NCBI GenBank assembly: GCA_002726395.1
Contig: PBTA01000030.1
Location: forward strand, 29,666 to 93,665
Length of the DNA stretch: 64,000 bases
Source: Methanobacteriota archaeon
GTDB lineage: Archaea; Thermoplasmatota; Poseidoniia; Poseidoniales; Poseidoniaceae
Reading direction: 5' to 3'
Positions 18,693 through 26,291 of this stretch are shown piece by piece (positions within the stretch are counted from its first letter, which is position 1; every line of letters starts with the position of its first letter). The notes beneath the pieces are model-generated. The model did not search any database and was not told the origin of the DNA. It worked only from the letters and a program-made list of their open reading frames with translations. The translations under genes were made by a program, and so were the position numbers.

Positions 18693-19889
18693 TCAGAATT
18701 GTTTTTTCACCAACATTTCTAATCTCTTAGCAATGTCACTGGGTAAGAAATGCGGCATTGAAAGATGGGTAGTTCTTCCTCTTCCACCGGTAACTGTAGA
18801 TATTCTGGTGACGATTAATTGTCGCTTCTCGAGTTCTTTGAGATACTTCCATAATGTGGTGTGGCTCTTCATTTTTTCATCATATTCTTCACAAACTACG
18901 GCGTATAGGTTTTCTACATCTCCAGTAGTCATAGAACTCTCTTTTCTAAGTCTTCGACAAATTGCTAAAAGAACCAACATTGCGTGGGGTTGAAGATTTT
19001 CCAACGCATCAATTTCGCTAACAATATCAACTGAAAGTTCTTTGTCTTTTGAGTGTACATCATCGGCACTAATTTCCCTTAGTGTGTGATCATCTTGTCT
19101 TATTTCACAAGCCTCTGCTGCGGCTTTTAGTAACTCGATTGCCAATCTAGCATCGCCTATTGGAGCAGATTTTTGTGCTATAAGTCTAATTATGTCATCT
19201 GAGCATGAGCCATTTGCCAAAGATAAATCAGCTCTCTGTTTACTAATTTTATACAACTCATCTTCATTATATGACGGGATTTGAATCAAGTTGGTTTTCC
19301 CCATTCTTGATAGGACTGCAGTCTCTAAAACATCGATAATTTGTTCCTGGCTAATTAGAATTAGTGACAGAGTACCTTTGCCTTCTTGGTCTTCATCAAT
19401 TCGGAGTAGTTGATACAGAATATCGTCTCCCGATTTTCTCAACATGTGGTCAACTTCATCTAATATCACGATTAAATGAGCAGAATTTCGCCTGGTTAGC
19501 TTTCTTAAACTGAGTAGTAACTCTCCCATAGATAGCCCTCTATCTGGGTGTCCTGGGTCTATTGCGTGTAGTATTCGTTGAACAACCCTAGTGCTAGTTG
19601 ATGCGTTACGGCAGTTAACATGAGCTATGCGAATCTCTCTTCTATTGGCTAAATGTCGTTTAAGGTCACGGCAGAAGGTTTTGACAAGAACAGTTTTACC
19701 ACTCCCTACTGGACCTGATATGACTGCTCTGCAACTAGTCTCTGGCTTGTCTATAGAAGAAAATCTAGCAGCCAACTTATTTTGAAAATCTTCTCTTCCA
19801 ACAATGTTTTCTGGTACATAATCAAAATCTAAAGGTCCTGGGTCTTTGATTACGTAACCGGCACCAATTCGGTCAAGATAGCCACTCAT
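18693..19889 (-). CDS. cdc6: Orc1/Cdc6 replication initiator
   Basis: This AAA+ protein recognises archaeal origins and helps load the MCM helicase. From ATG 19889 it has 398 residues: ENIVGREDF near the N-terminus, Walker A GPVGSGKT (59-66), Walker B VILDEVD (141-147), a sensor-1 region LILISQE, an Arg-containing LSRMGKT, a sensor-2 GDARLAIELLKAA, and a C-terminal winged helix. All motifs look active. TTG 19937 would add 16 residues and cannot be excluded; neither start has a clear Shine-Dalgarno. It is flanked by dph2 and S6e with gaps under 80 bases, and no origin-recognition-box repeats are visible in those gaps. Confidence 0.93.
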   Translation of the reverse strand: MSGYLDRIGAGYVIKDPGPLDFDYVPENIVGREDFQNKLAARFSSIDKPETSCRAVISGPVGSGKTVLVKTFCRDLKRHLANRREIRIAHVNCRNASTSTRVVQRILHAIDPGHPDRGLSMGELLLSLRKLTRRNSAHLIVILDEVDHMLRKSGDDILYQLLRIDEDQEGKGTLSLILISQEQIIDVLETAVLSRMGKTNLIQIPSYNEDELYKISKQRADLSLANGSCSDDIIRLIAQKSAPIGDARLAIELLKAAAEACEIRQDDHTLREISADDVHSKDKELSVDIVSEIDALENLQPHAMLVLLAICRRLRKESSMTTGDVENLYAVVCEEYDEKMKSHTTLWKYLKELEKRQLIVTRISTVTGGRGRTTHLSMPHFLPSDIAKRLEMLVKKQF

Positions 19890-19962
19890 AACATCGGAAG
19901 GGTTACGCCAACCGTTATTGAATATACGCTTTAACAACGACTAATTATTGATATTTTCTCAG

Positions 19963-21072
19963 TCAAGGTATCTCATCAAACATATATCCAGTTTCCCATT
20001 TCTTCTCGCCTAGAGCCACTTCTAATTCAAATGGGGTAATCAGAGGTTTTCGATATCTCACCGCATCATCAATCGCAATTCTAGGGCATGCAGTATTGAC
20101 AAATGCGTCAACGGGATAGAAATCAATTAGGTCAGGTCCAATATGTTCAAGTGCTAACAAATAGCCCTTTTTTCCATGCTTTTCCAATAATCTTTTCATT
20201 CTCAAAGCAAGTGTTCTTCTCATCTGACCCGGTTTTTCACCGATTAATATGCCAAAAGACTGACAATCTTGGCTAGACATTATCAAACCAAACCGTTGTC
20301 TAAGTATTCTTTCAATCCGTTCAAATGACATTTCTTTTGCATCACCTGAGTATGGGTCGAGCATTGCTAATGGTTTTCCAGTATGCAGAACTAGGCCGAT
20401 TGGATGAAAATCTCCGGACCCCAAAAATAGGTAATGTCCGATACTTGGATCATCTCCAGAATAATTACAGCCGAGTACTTGACCTGGGAAGGATAGTCTT
20501 GCTCCACCAATTGGAATAGTAACATCATAGCCTGCGGCTTCAAGTCTATCGTGGAAGTCAGGCAGTAGGTGTAAGTGCTGTATTGAACCGACCAAGCCAA
20601 GTTTTGTATCAGTTAGCGGAGCCATTCTACCAACAGCGTCCATGAATTTTTCTTGTGCAGCTTCTTCTGAGAGCATTGTATTCTCATGCTGATTTGCCAT
20701 TCTTTCTCTAGCCATGGCAAGATGTCTGTTTAGAGTCGGTATTACAGGTTTTAACTCTGGGTCACCATCATACGTAACATCGATGAATTCTGTTGGCATG
20801 CCTGAATCTATGTTCATTTGGGAATGGCCCATGTGAGCAACTAGTTCAACTCCCATCATTTGCATTTTATCATGCACTAAATCACAAGCACCGTAACATG
20901 GGTCTGCAGCCAAGATCACTTTTGCACTGGTTTCAGTTTCTATTTCGTCCATCATTTCAAGAGCTTGCATTTTAAGCCCTTCAGGCACTTGCAAAGCGAT
21001 TAGACGGTTATCGTTTTCTTTAATTTTATCAACTAAATCATTCAGTTTAAAATCATGTCTAGATAGGTCCAA
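19963..21072 (-). CDS. dph2: Diphthamide synthesis 3-amino-3-carboxypropyltransferase Dph2
   Basis: Dph2 starts diphthamide formation on elongation factor aEF2 by a noncanonical radical reaction using S-adenosylmethionine and a [4Fe-4S] cluster. The three cluster Cys are visible as Cys59 (DPCYGACD, with a nearby Cys63), Cys202 (LGCNYSG) and Cys329 (NTACPRIAID). The 369-residue length and the three repeated domains fit archaeal Dph2. The start is TTG 21072, preceded by GGAAGTGA four bases upstream. It belongs to the leftward operon starting with the GcvH-like gene. Confidence 0.92.
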   Translation of the reverse strand: MDLSRHDFKLNDLVDKIKENDNRLIALQVPEGLKMQALEMMDEIETETSAKVILAADPCYGACDLVHDKMQMMGVELVAHMGHSQMNIDSGMPTEFIDVTYDGDPELKPVIPTLNRHLAMARERMANQHENTMLSEEAAQEKFMDAVGRMAPLTDTKLGLVGSIQHLHLLPDFHDRLEAAGYDVTIPIGGARLSFPGQVLGCNYSGDDPSIGHYLFLGSGDFHPIGLVLHTGKPLAMLDPYSGDAKEMSFERIERILRQRFGLIMSSQDCQSFGILIGEKPGQMRRTLALRMKRLLEKHGKKGYLLALEHIGPDLIDFYPVDAFVNTACPRIAIDDAVRYRKPLITPFELEVALGEKKWETGYMFDEIP

Positions 21073-21084
21073 TTAATCACTTCC

Positions 21085-21654
21085 TTATTCAATTATGACA
21101 ACTTTTTCGCCATCCATTTCTAGTTTTACCAAAGAATCAAACCTTATTTCTGGATAATCCTTCTGAAGAGTTGCCATACCAGGACCTTTTTCAACAACCA
21201 CTACGATGTTTTGAATCACTGCACCTGTTTTCTTTACGCCTTCGATGACCGATCTGATTGTTCCACCAGTTGATAATACGTCATCTATAATCACTAAATT
21301 TTCACCTTGCTTGATATCGTTAAGGAATATACTTCCTTTTGAATAACCGGTTTCTTGATTAATTTCGATCTCACCTGTAAGTCCATATTGACGTTTTCGT
21401 GCAATCACCATAGGAATTCCAGTTCGCATTGAGAGTGGCGCCATCAAAGGAAGTCCCATAGCTTCAATTCCCAGAATCAGATCAACACTTTGCCAGTCGA
21501 TTAACGGAACTGAGAGTTCAATTACCGCCTTGAGAACGTCCGGTTCTAATCTTGGAACGCCATCTGTAATAGGATGGATAAAATAAGGATAATCGCCTTT
21601 CCAAATGATCGGGGCATTGATTAAACTCTGCTTCAAAATGTCAATTTCGTTCAT
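21085..21654 (-). CDS. hpt: Purine phosphoribosyltransferase (archaeal hypoxanthine/guanine type)
   Basis: A type I phosphoribosyltransferase likely to salvage hypoxanthine or guanine. The PRPP loop VIIDDVLSTGGT (about 119-130) is intact, and PYFIHPITDGVPRLEPDVL near the N-terminus plus LILGIEAMGLPL and RKRQYGLTGE match the archaeal Hpt group, which resembles adenine phosphoribosyltransferase. The length is 189 residues. ATG 21654 is chosen because GGTGA lies 5 bases upstream; the in-frame TTG/ATG at 21675/21672 overlap the end of the GcvH-like gene. Substrate choice between hypoxanthine, guanine and adenine cannot be settled by reading. Confidence 0.85.
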   Translation of the reverse strand: MNEIDILKQSLINAPIIWKGDYPYFIHPITDGVPRLEPDVLKAVIELSVPLIDWQSVDLILGIEAMGLPLMAPLSMRTGIPMVIARKRQYGLTGEIEINQETGYSKGSIFLNDIKQGENLVIIDDVLSTGGTIRSVIEGVKKTGAVIQNIVVVVEKGPGMATLQKDYPEIRFDSLVKLEMDGEKVVIIE

Positions 21655-21671
21655 GATGGTCACCTTTGCCA

Positions 21672-22073
21672 TCAAAGTTCTGCGAGATACTCAACATATT
21701 CATCAGGGTCTAGTAGTAATTCTAAATCTAAATTATGAGGCTCTAGTATGATAATCCAGCCAAGGTCATAGGCAGAGTCATTAGCCAAATCTGGATTGAT
21801 TTCGACTTCTCCATTAACTTCGGCTATTAGTCCAGAGAATGGGGCAGGGAATGGCTTCTTTTCTTCAGCAGTCCATATTGAAAACATCCCATCGCCTTCA
21901 TCGACCTCAGTCTCGGCTTGGGGCAAAATTATTCTCAGTACTTCTCCAATCTCTAATTTTAGGAATTCACTCACACCAATCATCAAACGGTCATCTTTCT
22001 CTTGATACCATAAGTGTTCAGTCGAGTATTTCCTATTATGTGCTACATTAAATTCAACGGTTTCTTCATCCAA
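21672..22073 (-). CDS. GcvH-like protein, apparently lacking the lipoyl lysine
   Basis: A 133-residue protein with the fold pattern of glycine cleavage H protein: EHLWYQEKDDRLMIGVSEF, GEVLRIILP, PFSGLIAEVNGEVEINPDL and GWIIIL correspond to successive H-protein segments. In H protein the lipoylated Lys lies 11 residues before the Gly of the SPVSG segment (ESVKAAS); here that position is Glu in TAEEKKPFPAPFSG, and the nearest Lys are two or three residues off. No glycine cleavage P or T gene is nearby. The start TTG 22073 is chosen because AGGAGG (22081-22086) lies 7 bases upstream; TTG 22118 would have no such signal. It probably heads the operon with hpt and dph2. Confidence 0.7.
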   Translation of the reverse strand: MDEETVEFNVAHNRKYSTEHLWYQEKDDRLMIGVSEFLKLEIGEVLRIILPQAETEVDEGDGMFSIWTAEEKKPFPAPFSGLIAEVNGEVEINPDLANDSAYDLGWIIILEPHNLDLELLLDPDEYVEYLAEL

Positions 22074-22191
22074 AATGATTCCTCCTAAACGCGGCTCATG
22101 GGCATCATATATGAACAATTTGGGAAAAACGCCAATTTGTCAAAGCAAACGGGTTAAGTGAGTTGGCCTTTTGGAGGCATTGGGGAGAGTC

Positions 22192-23361
22192 ATGGATTAC
22201 GCAGAAAGCGATGAACAACAAATGATTAGAGAACTAGTTAGAGATTTTGCGGAAACGGTTTTGGCGCCTACGGTCGAACACAGAGATAGCACTCAACAAC
22301 CACCATCAGAAGAGTGGCAACAATTTCTAGAATATGGTCTACAAGGTGTAACCATTCCCGAAGATTACGGCGGTTCTCCAGTCGACGATATCTCGGAATC
22401 TATAATCGTGGAAGAATTATCAAGAGTTGATCCATCCTTTGGCGTTATGTTTTGTGTCCATGTCGGCCTATGCGCAAAAACCATCTCGCTACATGGTAAC
22501 GAAGAACAGAAATCAAAGTATTTACCAAGGCTTGCAGCTGGAGAAGTAGGCGCTTATTCACTATCTGAAGCGGGCGCAGGTACCGATGCAGCGGCAATGA
22601 TTTGTAAGGCAAAACTATCTGAAGATGGCTCACACTTTATTTTGAACGGCGAAAAGATGTGGGTTACTAACGGTGCTCAAGCCAAAATCCTAGTTCTGTT
22701 TGCTAAGGATGTCAATCATCCTGATTATGGCATAAAGAGGCACGGTGGAACAACCGCATTTATCGTAGAATCAACCTTTGAAGGATTTACCGTTGGTAAG
22801 AAAGAGGATAAGTTAGGTATTAGGTCATCTGACACATGCACTTTGGTACTTAATGATTGTAAGGTGCCTGTTGAAAATGTCTTGAAGGGTATCGGCAATG
22901 GATTCCCAATTGCGATGAATGCCTTGGATAACAGTAGAATCGGTATTGCAGCCCAAGCACTAGGAATTGCTCAAGGGGCTTACGAATCCGCACTTAATTA
23001 CGCTCATGAAAGAGAAGCATTTGGTAAACCAATAGCTCACCACCAAATGATAATGTCTTATTTGGCGGACATGGCAACTAGGATAGAAGCTGCCAGACAA
23101 CTAGTTTATCGAGCATCCTGGGCTAAACAGGAACACTATGAACACGGTGGCAAACGACATACTCAAGAGGCTAGTATGGCTAAATTGTATGCTGGTGATA
23201 CCGCAATGTGGGTATCAGAAAGAGCCATACAAGTGCTTGGAGGTTATGGCTATACCAAGGAATTCCCAGTTGAAAGGTTCTTCCGTGATGCGAAAATAAC
23301 TCAAATTTACGAGGGTACCCAAGAAGTACAAAGGATTGTAATTGCTCGTTCGCTAAAATAA
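22192..23361 (+). CDS. Acyl-CoA dehydrogenase
   Basis: This FAD enzyme introduces the alpha-beta double bond into acyl-CoA. Typical blocks are EEWQQFLEYGLQGVTIPEDY, YSLSEAGAGTDA (flavin/substrate), MWVTNG, DKLGIRSSDTC, a C-terminal helical domain with REAFGKPIAHHQ, and IYEGTQEVQRIVIARSL, whose Glu is the usual catalytic base. The length is 389 residues. ATG 22192 follows GGGGAGAG, so the TTG at 22171 is rejected. It stands alone, divergent from the GcvH-like gene and convergent with the EF-hand gene; the acyl chain specificity is not readable. Confidence 0.92.
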   Translation: MDYAESDEQQMIRELVRDFAETVLAPTVEHRDSTQQPPSEEWQQFLEYGLQGVTIPEDYGGSPVDDISESIIVEELSRVDPSFGVMFCVHVGLCAKTISLHGNEEQKSKYLPRLAAGEVGAYSLSEAGAGTDAAAMICKAKLSEDGSHFILNGEKMWVTNGAQAKILVLFAKDVNHPDYGIKRHGGTTAFIVESTFEGFTVGKKEDKLGIRSSDTCTLVLNDCKVPVENVLKGIGNGFPIAMNALDNSRIGIAAQALGIAQGAYESALNYAHEREAFGKPIAHHQMIMSYLADMATRIEAARQLVYRASWAKQEHYEHGGKRHTQEASMAKLYAGDTAMWVSERAIQVLGGYGYTKEFPVERFFRDAKITQIYEGTQEVQRIVIARSLK

Positions 23362-23363
23362 AC

Positions 23364-24443
23364 TTACTTTATTTGCAAGCCGGTGCCTTTCAGTTTCGCC
23401 TGTCTAAGGCCACTTGACCAGTCATGTAATTTTCCAGTAAAGTGGGCTGTTTTACCGGCTGAATTTTCTATTATCTCGTTGTACTCAGGTTCAAACAATA
23501 CGGCTACGGTATAAGGTCCATTATCCAAAATTCCAACAATTGTCATCCCTCCACGATAATTATCCATTACCATAAGATTTCTCTCAACTCTCTGGATGCT
23601 CAGGGTGCAGTTACCAGGTTCTGATGTGTCGATCACCGATTTTGCTTCGCTATGAAGTCTAGTTGAGTACAAACTCTCAATTAATTTCTCTATAGAGGTT
23701 GTTACAGAGGCAATTTGTTCCTGTTGTTCAACTTCTGGTTGTTCTAGTGTAGCTTCATCTATAACATTAGTTTCTGGCAAAATAATCTCATCCTCTGCCT
23801 CAGCAGGTGCAACTTCAATCTCATCAAGCATTTCTTCAAACTCTTCTTCGTCTATTGATTGTTTAATTTCTTCTTCCTCGATAATAGGGTCTACTATGAC
23901 TGGCGTTGCAAAACCAATAGATTCCAGATAAGTCCATAACTCCGAGACTTCAATAACCCCATTACCGTCTGAGTCTAATATCGATATGACAGTATCAGAT
24001 ACCCATTCTGGTGGTTGACTCCCGGATAAATTCTCGATGAAATTATTTAACTCGTTGCGGCTCAGCATTCCATCACTATTGGTGTCAATTTTCGAGGTGA
24101 TCTCTGCAGTTGACAGCCCAGAGTTTTGTAACCATTGACCAAATTGCTGCTTAATCATTTGAGCCATTCTGGGGTCTACATTAGCAACCATTTGTGACAC
24201 TTTTTCTTGCCCAGCCGTTTTCGCTTTATCAGCCAATTTAGAGCGCCAGGCGGTGATTTCAGGCTGCTGTGAAAGGATTTGAATTACCGTTTCTCTTGGA
24301 ACATGCGAAGGTGGTGCATCGCCAACAAACTCAATAGCTAATTGTGATAACTCAGAATCACTTAGTGAGGTTAAATCACCTCTTTCCGCAATTTTATTTT
24401 CAATTTGCTTAGCAACCATTTCTGAGATTCGTCCACTGAACAT
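23364..24443 (-). CDS. EF-hand protein with acidic linker and C-terminal beta domain
   Basis: A 359-residue protein without a signal peptide. Two canonical EF-hand calcium loops are present, starting at Asp120 (DTNSDGMLSRNE) and Asp157 (DSDGNGVIEVSE), each with Asp/Asn/Asp spacing, a Gly at position 6 and Glu at 12. A helical N-terminal region precedes them. An acidic linker rich in Glu (about 185-240) leads to a C-terminal beta-rich domain (about 255-359) that looks like an OB or similar small barrel. Intracellular calcium sensing is a reasonable inference. No partner gene is evident; it lies between acyl-CoA dehydrogenase and the CCA enzyme. Confidence 0.7.
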   Translation of the reverse strand: MFSGRISEMVAKQIENKIAERGDLTSLSDSELSQLAIEFVGDAPPSHVPRETVIQILSQQPEITAWRSKLADKAKTAGQEKVSQMVANVDPRMAQMIKQQFGQWLQNSGLSTAEITSKIDTNSDGMLSRNELNNFIENLSGSQPPEWVSDTVISILDSDGNGVIEVSELWTYLESIGFATPVIVDPIIEEEEIKQSIDEEEFEEMLDEIEVAPAEAEDEIILPETNVIDEATLEQPEVEQQEQIASVTTSIEKLIESLYSTRLHSEAKSVIDTSEPGNCTLSIQRVERNLMVMDNYRGGMTIVGILDNGPYTVAVLFEPEYNEIIENSAGKTAHFTGKLHDWSSGLRQAKLKGTGLQIK

Positions 24444-24482
24444 GATATCCCGTGCTAATTCATCTTATTCAATTTGGTGCCT

Positions 24483-25832
24483 TCATATCAGTGATAGTCT
24501 TGGCCATGAATGGAAATTTTCATCCAACCATTGAATCTTACAAAGTAATTCACTAACCTCGTGTATTGTTGATAAGTCATGTTCAATTTGCAATCGATAC
24601 ATCCACTCCTTTAGGCGACCTAAACGTTCCCCTTTCGGTAAATTTGTCGCAGCCATTAACCAGTGTCCGTCGATTATTTGGCGCTCTTTTTTCAATGGCT
24701 TCAATTTTTGAATTTCATCAATAATGGCAATAACTTGCAAATAATCTACTCCATCGGTATTTGTCAACAAATTTTTGCTAATAATTAATTCATATTGCAA
24801 TTGTTGCATGTAGCGTTCAGATAATAGGTGTCGAAATAATCTTAATTCAGGCTTTTCTATACTTGGTAATCTGCCTTGATAATCTAACATTTTTCTAATT
24901 ATTCTTAGGTCCTTGTTTGGTAATTTTAGTGATTGACATATTTGGATAACTTCTTTATTTGGCATGCTATTAAGAATCACAACTAGAAGCGAGCGATAAT
25001 CTAGGAGTCTACTATCATTAAGAGCATTTTTCAGATGTGACTTATTTGCAATTTGGCAATCAAAAATATGGTCAAGGATGTCATTTTCTAGCATTTGTTC
25101 AACTATCTCACATGCCACATTTGAGTTTAGTATTTTCTTGAGTTCCTGCCATATCCTCTCCCTAGCTAAATCTTTCATTAAGAAAGAGTTATTCTTTATT
25201 GCAGTTTTAAGTTGATTCTCTAGTTGCCATACTTTATTTCCTCGGTGGCCTAGAAATCGGTATGCTCTGAGCATTCTTAAGGCATCCTCTGAAATCCTTT
25301 GCATCGGAATTCCAACACATCGAATAATTTTGTTATCTAAGTCAATCAAGCCTTTGTGTGGGTCGTAGAGAATTCGCCTTGCCACATCAATTGCCATTGC
25401 GTTGATAGTAAAGTCGCGCCGTTCTAAGTCACTTTTCAACGAGGTTTCCCAATTAACCGAATTTGGTCTTCTATTATCTGAGTAATTTTCTTCTGACCTT
25501 AATGTTGTAGTTTGAAAATGATATTCTCCTGATCTGATTGTTATTGTGCCAAATGCAATGCCAGTCTCTATTGCGTTAGGAAAAATAGTTAGTAATCTAG
25601 CAGGTTCAAGGTCGGTCGCAATATCGATATCATTCGGATATATTCCCAATGCAGCGTCTCTAACAGCACCCCCCACTAACCAGACTCCACCATTAGCCAA
25701 AGAAATTTTATTGAGGACAGAGGTAAGTTCATTCGGTAGTTTATCAACAAAATCACTGATACTATCGGTTAATGGCATCCCCGTTAAATCAGATTCTTTG
25801 CCGAACTCATAATTTTGCAAACTTATCTCCAT
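24483..25832 (-). CDS. cca: CCA-adding tRNA nucleotidyltransferase, bacterial (class II) type
   Basis: A 449-residue polymerase-beta-superfamily enzyme expected to add or repair the tRNA 3' CCA end. The head shows VWLVGGAVRDAALG (51-64), the metal-binding NDIDIAT with Asp68 and Asp70, ERRDFTINAMAID (motif B-like), and EDALRMLRAYRFLG (motif with ribose/base contacts), then LARERIWQELKKIL. These are hallmarks of class II enzymes; archaea normally use the unrelated class I Cca. No HD domain is obvious in the C-terminal half. A poly(A) polymerase role cannot be excluded. It is divergent from the ParB-fold gene at 25884. Confidence 0.85.
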   Translation of the reverse strand: MEISLQNYEFGKESDLTGMPLTDSISDFVDKLPNELTSVLNKISLANGGVWLVGGAVRDAALGIYPNDIDIATDLEPARLLTIFPNAIETGIAFGTITIRSGEYHFQTTTLRSEENYSDNRRPNSVNWETSLKSDLERRDFTINAMAIDVARRILYDPHKGLIDLDNKIIRCVGIPMQRISEDALRMLRAYRFLGHRGNKVWQLENQLKTAIKNNSFLMKDLARERIWQELKKILNSNVACEIVEQMLENDILDHIFDCQIANKSHLKNALNDSRLLDYRSLLVVILNSMPNKEVIQICQSLKLPNKDLRIIRKMLDYQGRLPSIEKPELRLFRHLLSERYMQQLQYELIISKNLLTNTDGVDYLQVIAIIDEIQKLKPLKKERQIIDGHWLMAATNLPKGERLGRLKEWMYRLQIEHDLSTIHEVSELLCKIQWLDENFHSWPRLSLI

Positions 25833-25883
25833 TCCCTTTGGTTCCTGCCAAAGTATTATCCTTGAAATACTGTTCGAAGTTCT

Positions 25884-26291
25884 ATGTGGACTGAAGAGGA
25901 CGTACGGTTAGTGCCTGTGAAGTGGCTTAAACCACATGAAGAAATTAAGATTAAGCCAAGAGATAAACTCCTTGATATGACAAATAGGTGGGGTGGCTTT
26001 ACCAAACCAATATTGGTAGACACTAACACCGGTGCTTTACTTGATGGACATCACCGGTTATCGGTCGCAAAAGAACTTGGATTGAAATTAATACCAGCAA
26101 TTTGCCTTGATTATCTCAATTCAGAGTTAATTAGCTTAGAATTGTGGCCTAATGCCAATATTGAATCAGTCGATAAGGCAGATGTCATAGAGATGTGTTT
26201 GGGTAATGAACTATATCCTCCAAAAACCACTAAACATGTGGTAATCTACGACCTTCCGCCAATTTTGGTTGCCTTAGAGGAACTAGCCTAG
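25884..26291 (+). CDS. ParB-fold protein, likely free-serine kinase (SerK-like)
   Basis: A 135-residue ParB/sulfiredoxin-fold protein. DGHHRLSVAKELGLK (54-68) is the conserved ParB-type phosphate-binding motif, and VKWLKPHEE near the N-terminus places a Glu at residue 20. The C-terminal GNELYPPKTTKHVV resembles the end of archaeal ADP-dependent L-serine kinase SerK, which has the same architecture and length range. No helix-turn-helix or CTP-binding segment of a chromosomal ParB is present. I therefore favour serine phosphorylation for cysteine or phosphoserine supply over a partition role; this is by motif memory and moderately sure. Confidence 0.6.
   Translation: MWTEEDVRLVPVKWLKPHEEIKIKPRDKLLDMTNRWGGFTKPILVDTNTGALLDGHHRLSVAKELGLKLIPAICLDYLNSELISLELWPNANIESVDKADVIEMCLGNELYPPKTTKHVVIYDLPPILVALEELA

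Noticed and set aside
18614..19962. Replication origin next to cdc6
   Set aside because: Archaeal origins often flank cdc6, but the gaps on both sides are under 80 bases and contain no repeated origin-box motifs.
25884..26291. Chromosome-partition ParB
   Set aside because: It lacks the helix-turn-helix and dimerisation domains, has no parA neighbour and no parS-like sites, and its C-terminus fits SerK-type proteins.
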